Source: JBBKWX01 sp037969175 (GTDB lineage Bacteria; Bacteroidota; Bacteroidia; AKYH767-A; JBBKVM01). Taken from it: 12,941 bases of DNA. The position numbers and the translations under genes are program-made. Under the pieces are notes generated by a model, which ran no database searches, was not told the DNA's origin, and saw only the letters and a list, made by a program, of their open reading frames with translations. Position 1 is the stretch's first letter. Each line of letters begins with the position of its first letter. The stretch lies in contig JBBKWX010000240.1 in assembly GCA_037969175.1 (NCBI GenBank), positions 1 through 12,941 of the forward strand. Reading direction: 5' to 3'. Positions 6,980-12,941 of the stretch are shown one piece after another.

Positions 6980-7016
6980 AAGGAAGGAGCAGACGGAGTG
7001 TTCCTTCCTTTTTTTT
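6980..7016 (+). terminator. Rho-independent terminator between nosZ and the nosL fusion gene
   Basis: A perfect 9-bp stem, AAGGAAGGA (6980-6988) with TCCTTCCTT (7002-7010), encloses a 13-base loop and is followed by T to 7016. It starts 12 bp after the nosZ stop and ends 18 bp before the GTG of the next gene. It should end or reduce transcription within the nos cluster. No convincing promoter is visible between it and 7035. Confidence 0.8.
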
Positions 7017-7034
7017 AAATTAAAAATTTGTATT

Positions 7035-8048
7035 GTGAAAAAATCAACCCGTTTTCTTGTTCTTCTACTTTCATTATGTCTTGGGGCAGGTTATTTTCTT
7101 CCATTATGGGATATCATACTTGAAGCCCCGCAATATCCTGAAGGTCTTGGAATGCAGATCTGGCTTAGTAAACTAAGCGGTGATCTGAATACGATCAACG
7201 GACTCAATCACTATATCGGAATGAAAGAGATCATTCCTGAATCTATACCTGAATTGATATACCTGCCCTATGTATTGGGAGGATTGATAGCTATAGGTCT
7301 CATTGTTTTTATATCAAACAAAAGAACATTACTCTATACATGGACCATCATACTTTTACTTTTTGGAGTCCTGATGGCAATAGATTTTTATATGTGGGAA
7401 TATGATTACGGGCATGACCTGGATCCGCGTGCTGCCATAAAAGTTCCCGGTATGAATTACCAACCACCCTTATGGGGTTCTAAAGTATTACTGAATTTTA
7501 CTGCACATTCTTATCCTGCTACAGGTGGATGGGCAATCATCATTGGTGTCGCAGGAGCTGCGTTACTTTCGATCTATGAATTCAAGACGAAGAAAAAACT
7601 GAACACTGGAAGAATTTCATTTGCCACCTTAATTCTTATGCTGCCCATGTTAACATCATGCAGTCCTGACCCATTGAAAATTAATTATGCAAATGATGTC
7701 TGTAGTCATTGTAAAATGTCTGTTGTAGATCAAAAATTTGGAGCAGGAATGGTCACTCTTAAAGGAAAAAAATTTACGTTCGATTCCATCGAATGTCTTG
7801 TTGAATATCTAAATGAAAAACAACTGGACGAAGAAAAATTTGCAGAAATAAAAGTTACAAATTATATGAATCCCGGATCATTGATCTCAGCATCAACAGC
7901 TGTTTATTTAAGATCCGAAAAACTCCCCAGCCCAATGGGAGGATACCTTACAGCGTATTCATCTCTAAAGAATGCTCAGGAAATGAAAACAAAAAACGGT
8001 GGAGAGATCATGGACTGGACATCATTGAAAAAACATTTGCTCAAATAA
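7035..8048 (+). CDS. nosL: Fusion of a multi-TM module with NosL copper chaperone domain
   Basis: The 337-residue protein joins two parts. Residues 1-185 hold about four hydrophobic segments (around 7-25, 75-95, 98-119 and 165-182) with a long external loop between the first two. Residues from about 190 on are a NosL domain, which delivers Cu(I) to NosZ in the periplasm. The NosL part begins with RISFATLILMLPMLTSC, which looks like a complete lipoprotein signal with lipobox ending at C209. C223-x2-C226-x-M228 (VCSHCKM) is the NosL copper-site motif, followed by FTFDSIECLVEYL. The start is GTG at 7035, chosen because no in-frame ATG lies upstream before the terminator and the first hydrophobic segment follows at once. 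In clade II clusters a membrane protein, NosB, often follows nosZ; whether the N-terminal part corresponds to it is unproven. The next gene starts 5 bp downstream. Confidence 0.88.
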   Translation: MKKSTRFLVLLLSLCLGAGYFLPLWDIILEAPQYPEGLGMQIWLSKLSGDLNTINGLNHYIGMKEIIPESIPELIYLPYVLGGLIAIGLIVFISNKRTLLYTWTIILLLFGVLMAIDFYMWEYDYGHDLDPRAAIKVPGMNYQPPLWGSKVLLNFTAHSYPATGGWAIIIGVAGAALLSIYEFKTKKKLNTGRISFATLILMLPMLTSCSPDPLKINYANDVCSHCKMSVVDQKFGAGMVTLKGKKFTFDSIECLVEYLNEKQLDEEKFAEIKVTNYMNPGSLISASTAVYLRSEKLPSPMGGYLTAYSSLKNAQEMKTKNGGEIMDWTSLKKHLLK

Positions 8049-8053
8049 ATATT

Positions 8054-8995
8054 ATGAACTCATCATCCAAAATAGTTACAATTTTCTTTTTCATTTTCGC
8101 ATTGCTTCCTGAGCTAAATGCCTGCGAAAGACATGGAATGTTCTTAGGTATCAATCCTATCGAGCGAACAAATAATTTTGGTTTGATGTTCCGTTCACAA
8201 ATGTATAAGGGAAGCTCACATACGCATGACCATAGCCATTCGCATGATACGGATACAGAAACAAATTCAGGTATAGTACGTGAATATTATTCTATGCTTG
8301 ATCTCAATGCAAGGTTCTATCCTTTAAGAGATCTTGAGGTAATGATCAATCTACCTTATTCAGATAATAAGTCATATCTGGATGGAAAATTAAATGAACA
8401 GGGCTCCGGAATAGCTGACCCCAGTCTATTGTTTCGTTATACCATTTGGAGTACAAATACCAGCGACAGCACCGGTAAAATGCTGAGACAAAGATTACAG
8501 GCAGGACTGGGTACTAAAGCTCCTGTAGGGAATTTTAAACCTGAAGCACATGATGCTTATAACCCACATATTCTCCCGGGTACAGGCGCATGGGATGGCA
8601 TAGCAAGCTTAAATTATTCCATCCGGAAAAATATGAATATGGCAGCTGCTTCATACACATTCCGTTACAGTACTGAAAATTCTCTGGGTTATCAGTTTGC
8701 ACCCAGAAGTACTGCCGAGATCAGTTATTTCAGACAGATCCGTAAATCATCAAAGGTCATTATGATGCCTGAACTTGGTGTTTCTTATGATCAAGCGGGT
8801 ATAGATCTATACGAAGATACATATGCTGAAAATACCGGTTTTGATGTTGTTTTTATCAAACCTGCATTCAATTATATTAACAAAAATACTGCAATAAATC
8901 TTGCCTGGTATCAACCCTTAATGAGCGAATTCAAAGGTGATCAACCGGATGTAAAAGGCAGATTCATGCTAGGTTTTAATTACTTTATCCGATGA
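8054..8995 (+). CDS. Predicted outer-membrane beta-barrel protein with histidine-rich loop, in nos operon
   Basis: The 313-residue precursor has a Sec signal (hydrophobic about 7-19). Cleavage after LNA would give a mature N-terminus CERHGM, with Cys, His and Met that could bind copper. Five alternating histidines (H56, H58, H60, H62, H64 in SSHTHDHSHSHD) form a strong metal-binding loop. The rest alternates polar and hydrophobic residues with many Tyr, Phe and Gly. It contains LGTKAPVGNF and PGTGAWDG blocks like those of the phenol-degradation 'MetA' type transporter barrels, and ends in a strand, FMLGFNYFIR. I infer an outer-membrane barrel, perhaps for copper binding or passage, because it sits between nosL and nosD. 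LNAC could also be read as a poor lipobox. Its stop overlaps the nosD start as ATGA. Specific function is unproven. Confidence 0.75.
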   Translation: MNSSSKIVTIFFFIFALLPELNACERHGMFLGINPIERTNNFGLMFRSQMYKGSSHTHDHSHSHDTDTETNSGIVREYYSMLDLNARFYPLRDLEVMINLPYSDNKSYLDGKLNEQGSGIADPSLLFRYTIWSTNTSDSTGKMLRQRLQAGLGTKAPVGNFKPEAHDAYNPHILPGTGAWDGIASLNYSIRKNMNMAAASYTFRYSTENSLGYQFAPRSTAEISYFRQIRKSSKVIMMPELGVSYDQAGIDLYEDTYAENTGFDVVFIKPAFNYINKNTAINLAWYQPLMSEFKGDQPDVKGRFMLGFNYFIR

Positions 8996-10224
8996 GATCT
9001 CTTCCTTTGATATTCATGTTCTCTCTTTGCCTGATGTTATTTTCATCTCAGGCTGAAGTACATTATATATGCGGAGGATGCAATGATGCTCTACAAACAA
9101 CGATCAAGAATGCTAACCGTGGCGATACAATTATAATTCATAAAGGACTCTTTACAAATCCACGTCTTATTATTGATAAGCCCTTGTACATAGTTGGAAA
9201 AAACTATCCTGTTTTTGATGCGATGCATGAAGGAACTCTGATCACTATAAAATCAGATTCCGTAAGTATTACAGGGGTAGAATTTGCAAATACAGGATAT
9301 AGTCATCTGGAAGAATATTCCGGAGTGAGAATCGAAAATGCAAATTATGTCAACATAAAATACAATCGTTTTTATGATACATTTTTTGCTGTATATATCA
9401 GTAATTCCAAACATACATTGATAGAAGGAAATGTGATCTACGGGAAAGCCGTAACTGAATCCACCTCCGGAAATGGTATCCATTGCTGGAAGTCGGACAG
9501 TCTTGAAATCCGGAAAAATTTCATCGCAGGACATCGTGATGGGATCTATCTTGAGTTTGTTTCAAACTCACTTATTCAAAATAATAAAAGTCAGGGCAAT
9601 CTTCGTTACGGTTTGCATTTTATGTTTTCTCCGGGCAATGCATACCGGTATAATACATTCACCTCGAATGGTGCCGGAGTTGCTGTTATGTACACGAAAG
9701 ATGTAGAGATGACAGGAAATACATTTAATGCCAATTGGGGTTCCAGCTCATACGGATTACTCTTAAAAGATATCAGTGATTCAAAGATCAGTGACAATGT
9801 GTTTTCAAAAAATACGGTTGGGATTTATATGGAAGGTTGTGAGCGTATCAATCTGAAGCGTAACAATTTTTATATGAATGGATGGGCATTAAAACTGTTG
9901 GGAAACTGTTACGATGACACCCTCATAGCCAACAATTTTATCGGAAATAGTTTTGATTTGCTGACGAATTCAACGTCCAGTTCCAATTACTTATCTGCAA
10001 ATTACTGGGATCGATATGAAGGCTATGATCTCAACAGAGATAAGATAGGAGATGTTTCTTACAGGCCGGTGAGCTTGTTTTCCATCATGATTGAAAATGT
10101 ACCTGAATCCGGAATTCTTCTCAGAAGTTTTATGGTAACACTCTTGGATAAACTCGAACGCGTATTTCCATCGTTGATACCTGACAGGCTTATGGATGAA
10201 TCACCTTTAATGAAACAAGTTTGA
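8992..10224 (+). CDS. nosD: NosD, periplasmic right-handed beta-helix protein for CuZ assembly
   Basis: NosD is needed to mature the copper-sulfide centre of NosZ and works with the NosFY ABC transporter in the periplasm. The 410-residue protein has a signal peptide (hydrophobic 4-18, cleavage probably near SQA-EV at 21). It then has a long run of parallel beta-helix (PbH1/CASH) repeats, seen as recurring N-x-F/I and GI/GV-x-hydrophobic steps such as NYVNIKYNRFYDT, HTLIEGNVIYG, LEIRKNFIAG, VEMTGNTFNAN and INLKRNNFYMNG. The block SANYWDRYEGYDLNRDKIGDVSYRP is the usual NosD C-terminal signature. Length fits the family. ATG at 8992 overlaps the preceding stop as ATGA, indicating translational coupling. 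The stop TGA shares its last base with the nosF ATG. Confidence 0.95.
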   Translation: MRSLPLIFMFSLCLMLFSSQAEVHYICGGCNDALQTTIKNANRGDTIIIHKGLFTNPRLIIDKPLYIVGKNYPVFDAMHEGTLITIKSDSVSITGVEFANTGYSHLEEYSGVRIENANYVNIKYNRFYDTFFAVYISNSKHTLIEGNVIYGKAVTESTSGNGIHCWKSDSLEIRKNFIAGHRDGIYLEFVSNSLIQNNKSQGNLRYGLHFMFSPGNAYRYNTFTSNGAGVAVMYTKDVEMTGNTFNANWGSSSYGLLLKDISDSKISDNVFSKNTVGIYMEGCERINLKRNNFYMNGWALKLLGNCYDDTLIANNFIGNSFDLLTNSTSSSNYLSANYWDRYEGYDLNRDKIGDVSYRPVSLFSIMIENVPESGILLRSFMVTLLDKLERVFPSLIPDRLMDESPLMKQV

Positions 10225-10988
10225 TGAAAGCAACGATAGAAATAACAGATCTTAATAAACGATTCGGAAAACTACAGGTTTTGCGTGATCTAAATGTTTC
10301 GATCAAAAAAGGAAAGATAAGTGCGGTGCTTGGTCCGAATGGTTCAGGGAAAACTACGTTGATCAAATGTATCCTTGGACTCGTCATACCTGATTCAGGA
10401 GATATACATATTAATGAAGAAAGGATAAACGGTCAGTGGCAGTATCGGAATAAGATCGGATATATGCCACAGATCGCAAATTTTCCTGAGAATCTTTCTG
10501 CAAGAGAATTGATAAGCATGATCCGTGACCTTAGAAAAGAAACCTCATCGGAAATTCAACTCGCAACTGAATTCGGAATCCTGGAGCATCTTGACAAGTC
10601 GCTCAAGGATCTATCGGGTGGCACCAAACAAAAAGTGAATGCAATTTTGGCTATGCTTTTTAATCCCGACATTTTGATCTTCGATGAGCCCACTGCCGGG
10701 CTGGATCCTGTGGCCAGACTCCATCTGAAAGATTGTATACTGGAAGAGAGAAACGCTGGGAAAACTATTTTACTCACTACGCATATTATGAGCGAAGTGG
10801 AAGAGCTTGCTGATGAGATCATCTTTCTGCTCGATGGAAAAATTTATTTCCAGGGCAGTGTAGAAGAATTGAAATCGAGACAAGGAGAAGAAAATCTGGA
10901 AAGAGCTATTGCGGGCATATTAAGAGTTACCGGGTCGCATAACGTAAAAGTAAATCATCCTGTATTAAAAAGTCTGACCTATGCTTAA
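10224..10988 (+). CDS. nosF: NosF, ABC transporter ATP-binding subunit
   Basis: NosF powers the NosFY transporter that supports CuZ assembly with NosD. With the ATG at 10224 the protein has 254 residues: Walker A GPNGSGKTT (37-45), Q-loop Q83 (GYMPQ), signature LSGGTKQK (130-137), Walker B ILIFDEP (150-156) and H-loop H187 (LLTTH). The motif set is complete, so it should be an active ATPase. I prefer ATG at 10224, which overlaps the nosD stop by one base, to the TTG three bases earlier. The gene overlaps nosY by 8 bp. Other ABC-2 ATPases look alike, so the assignment as NosF rests on position between nosD and the permease. Confidence 0.95.
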   Translation: MKATIEITDLNKRFGKLQVLRDLNVSIKKGKISAVLGPNGSGKTTLIKCILGLVIPDSGDIHINEERINGQWQYRNKIGYMPQIANFPENLSARELISMIRDLRKETSSEIQLATEFGILEHLDKSLKDLSGGTKQKVNAILAMLFNPDILIFDEPTAGLDPVARLHLKDCILEERNAGKTILLTTHIMSEVEELADEIIFLLDGKIYFQGSVEELKSRQGEENLERAIAGILRVTGSHNVKVNHPVLKSLTYA

Positions 10989-11763
10989 GATCTTAAAATA
11001 TAGTTTCTTCGATGTACTTAGAAGCAGATGGAGTATTATTTACTTCATGTTTTTCTTGTTGATAACAACCGGACTATTATGGTTTTCGGGTAATGTGGCG
11101 AAAAGTATTATTTCATTGATGAATGTGGTACTTGCTATCATACCACTCATGAGCATACTATTTGGAACCATGTATTTTTATAATTCAAGAGAATTTGTAG
11201 AAATATTATTGTCTCAACCTATTGATAGAAAACGAATATTTTTGGGTCAGTTTCTGGGATTATCTTTGAGTTTGATACTTTCTTTCTCTTTGGGAATGGG
11301 CATTCCATTTCTGATCTATGGTGTTGCAGTATCTGCAGAAATATTCGATTTTCTTGTATTACTATTAACCGGGAATTTACTTAGCCTGGTATTCACAGCA
11401 CTTGCATTTTTAATTTCTATCAGTAATCAAAATAAAATTAAAGGCTTTGCATTATCTATACTCATATGGCTGTTTCTGGCTGTAGTATACGATAGTATCT
11501 ATCTGGTGATAATGGCGTTCTTCAACGATTATCCACTCGAAACCCCAACACTGCTGATTACACTATTTAATCCCATTGATCTTAGCAGGATCTTGATCTT
11601 GATGAAACTGGATATTTCTGCTTTGATGGGATTTACAGGAGCTCTTTTTAAGACCTTCTTAGGCAGCGGAACGGGAAGTTTGCTGTCAATTACTGCTTTG
11701 GTGATCTGGATTGGATTACCCGTGTATGCCTTCCTGAAACTAGCAATCAAAAAAGATTTCTAA
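10981..11763 (+). CDS. nosY: NosY, ABC-2 type permease
   Basis: The 260-residue protein is mostly hydrophobic with about six membrane segments (roughly 15-35, 45-65, 90-113, 122-143, 150-178 and 236-255), as expected for an ABC-2 permease of the NosY type. The block EFVEILLSQPIDRKRIFLGQFLG (residues 71-93) is the coupling region common to NosY-like permeases. Together with NosF it forms the inner-membrane transporter that feeds the NosD-dependent sulfur/copper maturation of NosZ. The start overlaps the end of nosF by 8 bp. A 9-bp inverted repeat begins at its stop codon. Confidence 0.93.
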   Translation: MLKILKYSFFDVLRSRWSIIYFMFFLLITTGLLWFSGNVAKSIISLMNVVLAIIPLMSILFGTMYFYNSREFVEILLSQPIDRKRIFLGQFLGLSLSLILSFSLGMGIPFLIYGVAVSAEIFDFLVLLLTGNLLSLVFTALAFLISISNQNKIKGFALSILIWLFLAVVYDSIYLVIMAFFNDYPLETPTLLITLFNPIDLSRILILMKLDISALMGFTGALFKTFLGSGTGSLLSITALVIWIGLPVYAFLKLAIKKDF

Positions 11764-11781
11764 TAGTTAAAATAACTATTA
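11761..11781. promoter_or_regulatory. Perfect inverted repeat between nosY and the RIC-type gene
   Basis: TAATAGTTA and TAACTATTA are exact reverse complements around AAA. The repeat starts with the nosY stop codon and ends 2 bp before the ATG at 11784. It could be an operator for separate control of the repair gene or an AU-only mRNA hairpin. It does not match an FNR core and no T-tract follows, so a terminator is unlikely. Confidence 0.5.
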
Positions 11782-11783
11782 TC

Positions 11784-12518
11784 ATGCAAAACCTTAAAAA
11801 AATGAACTTGGCGGAGATCGTCAAAAGCAATATACTTACAGCACCTGTATTTGAAGAATATGGAATAGATTTTTGTTGTCCCGGTTACAGCAATCTTGAA
11901 GAAGTTTGTGAGGAGCGTGGAATAGACATAGATTTTATCATTGAAAAACTAAACAAAGCCAGACTGGGAAACAGTGACATTGATATAGATTTCTACGCAA
12001 TGGAAGAGGGTGAGTTGTGTGACTACATCGTGAATAAACATCATTCGTATGTAACACTATCTTTACCTCAAATTCAAAATCATCTTGTAAAACTTATCGA
12101 AAAGGATTGTGATAAACATCCCGAACTTGAACAAGTCCTTTTATATTTTTCAGAATTACGTTTTACACTGGAACCGCATTTACGGAAAGAAGAATTCGTT
12201 CTCTTTCCCTATATCAAATCTATGTGCGAAACAATAAATGCTGAACCCGGGTCTAGATCCTCAACATCACTTATACGGAATCCAATAAATGTTCTTATCA
12301 AAGAACATGATCATGCTGTAGAATATTTACGAGATATCAAAGCTTTGACAGAGGACTTTAAGCCTCCGGCCGATGCGTGTACCACTCACAAACTTGTGCT
12401 TGCAGAATTGGATGCATTTGAAAAAGACCTGCATGTGCATGTACATCTTGAAAATAATATCCTCTTTCCCAAAGTGATAGAACTAGAAAAAAAACTAAAT
12501 CGGCGAGATCAAAAATAA
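11784..12518 (+). CDS. RIC/ScdA/YtfE-type di-iron iron-sulfur cluster repair protein
   Basis: RIC proteins repair iron-sulfur clusters damaged by NO or oxidants in the cytoplasm. The 244-residue protein has an N-terminal ScdA_N domain (about 6-57) with the motif DFCCPG (C31, C32), then a hemerythrin-like four-helix domain. Candidate di-iron ligands are H86 or H87 (NKHHSYV), H132 and E136 (PHLRKEE), H175 (IKEHDHA), H202 (CTTH), H217-H221 (LHVHVH) and E223. These match the pattern of E. coli YtfE. Length is close to the usual 220-245. The start at 11784 could instead be the ATG at 11802, which begins MNLAEIV; both keep the domain intact. It follows nosY by 20 bp and an inverted repeat, and is the last gene of the cluster, so a role in protecting cells from NO during nitrogen-oxide respiration is likely. 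Confidence 0.95.
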   Translation: MQNLKKMNLAEIVKSNILTAPVFEEYGIDFCCPGYSNLEEVCEERGIDIDFIIEKLNKARLGNSDIDIDFYAMEEGELCDYIVNKHHSYVTLSLPQIQNHLVKLIEKDCDKHPELEQVLLYFSELRFTLEPHLRKEEFVLFPYIKSMCETINAEPGSRSSTSLIRNPINVLIKEHDHAVEYLRDIKALTEDFKPPADACTTHKLVLAELDAFEKDLHVHVHLENNILFPKVIELEKKLNRRDQK

Positions 12519-12540
12519 TAATTAGGAATCTGAAATTAGT

Positions 12541-12932
12541 CCCGATTGCTATCGCATACGCGTCAAGCTAAAAAAATAAATAAAACCACAAAGAGCACGT
12601 AGGTCACAAGTTTCACTAAGGTATTTTTATGAGAATTTCACTTCTAATTCGAGGTTTTTTTTTTGGCGTGTTCTTTTCCACCATCCCAATAGCAATCGGG
12701 AGGAAGACATTATGTTTTGAGCAGATTTACTGCAAAATCAAAAAAACAATAAAGCTGCGGAATATGCATTTATTCCTTAGTGTAACTAGGTGTACTTGTG
12801 CCCTTAGTGGTAAAAAAAACATAAAATTTGAGAAAAAGAACTGTAAGCAGAATGCTGCATAAAAAGCCGTGGGACCGCAATATATTCAAGAATTGATGAA
12901 GTTAGCTTGACGCGAATGCGATTGCTATCGGG
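12541..12932. repeat. Interrupted palindromic element, outer arms 31 bp
   Basis: The left arm (12541-12571, starting CCCGATTGCTATCGCA) and the right arm (12902-12932, starting TTAGCTTGACGCGAATG) are reverse complements at 28 of 31 positions. Inside lie a second pair, 12584-12621 and 12775-12812, whose arms (ACCAC, AAG, GCAC, CACTAAGG blocks) match at about 25 of 38 positions without gaps. The left spacing between outer and inner arm is 12 bp and the right is 89 bp, so the element is lopsided. No transposase is present. It resembles non-autonomous palindromic elements or intergenic repeats common in Bacteroidota. Confidence 0.65.
12685..12700. repeat. Third copy of the CCCGAT/ATCGGG core repeat
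   Basis: CCCAATAGCAATCGGG is a near-palindrome (CCC..AT and AT..GGG around the centre) sharing TAGCAATCGGG with the reverse complement of the left outer arm. It lies near the middle of the element, so the core motif occurs three times within 392 bp. Confidence 0.55.
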
Positions 12933-12941
12933 AGAGGAATT

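Larger units (their letters stand above)
12519..12941. other. Intergenic stretch without a convincing gene, holding an inverted-repeat element
   Basis: No open frame here looks like a protein. A 77-codon frame at 12629-12862 has low-complexity Lys/Phe/Ile composition and runs through repeat sequence. The region is rich in A and T runs and carries the nested inverted repeats listed separately. No clear intrinsic terminator follows the repair gene, though the repeat element itself could end transcription. Confidence 0.6.

Noticed and set aside
7021..7030. TAAAAATTTG as a -7 promoter for the nosL fusion gene
   Set aside because: It has four bases between TA and TTTG rather than two and lies too close to the start codon, with no -33 element.
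10221..10223. TTG as the start of nosF
   Set aside because: An ATG three bases later overlaps the nosD stop by one base, a common coupling arrangement, and adds nothing missing to the domain.
12629..12862. Open frame of 77 codons in the right-end intergenic region
   Set aside because: Low-complexity Lys/Phe/Ile/Cys content, no recognisable domain, and it runs through repeat arms; more likely chance in AT-rich DNA.
12541..12932. CRISPR array or insertion sequence
   Set aside because: The repeats are inverted and irregularly spaced, only three core copies occur, and there is no cas or transposase gene.

Overview
The window looks like a chromosomal piece of a low-GC member of the Bacteroidota. 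The evidence is the protein families present (a Bacteroidota-type SPFH/Arc pair, lipoprotein forms of cytochrome c and NosZ), AT-rich leaders with little Shine-Dalgarno signal, one TAnnTTTG-type -7 element, and a GCAATCGGG-type intergenic repeat at the right end. The genus cannot be decided from sequence alone; no rRNA or tRNA gene is visible.

Left part (1-3590), housekeeping and miscellaneous genes: the 3' part of lipB (cut by the window edge), followed after 3 bp by a membrane-anchored serine hydrolase of the beta-lactamase/NylB type with a small terminator-like hairpin behind it. A conserved 133-residue protein of unknown function then runs convergently with a two-gene minus-strand operon, an SPFH/band-7 membrane protein followed by a 55-residue ribbon-helix-helix (Arc-like) protein. 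That operon has a near-consensus TTGACA-N17-TATTAT promoter and an imperfect inverted repeat abutting its start codon.

Main part (3591-12518), a nitrous oxide respiration and nitrogen-oxide stress locus, all on the plus strand: an FNR-type regulator with four candidate Fe-S cysteines; a perfect 22-bp FNR-like palindrome; a monohaem cytochrome c lipoprotein; a clade II-type NosZ with a Sec/lipoprotein rather than Tat signal and all CuA and CuZ ligands; a terminator; a fusion of a multi-TM module to NosL; a predicted outer-membrane barrel with a HxHxHxHxH loop; NosD, NosF and NosY; and a RIC/ScdA-type di-iron repair protein. From the NosL fusion to NosY the genes overlap or are only a few bases apart. 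The inferred logic is that oxygen loss activates the FNR-type protein, which switches on cytochrome c and NosZ. The cytochrome passes electrons to CuA of NosZ. NosL, NosD, NosF and NosY supply copper and sulfur for CuZ assembly. The barrel may handle copper at the outer membrane, and RIC repairs iron centres damaged by NO. NosR, NosX, NosG, NosH and NosC genes are not in the window.

Right end (12519-12941): about 420 bp with no convincing gene. It holds an interrupted inverted-repeat element (outer arms 28/31 identical, inner arms about 25/38) with a third copy of the core motif in its middle.
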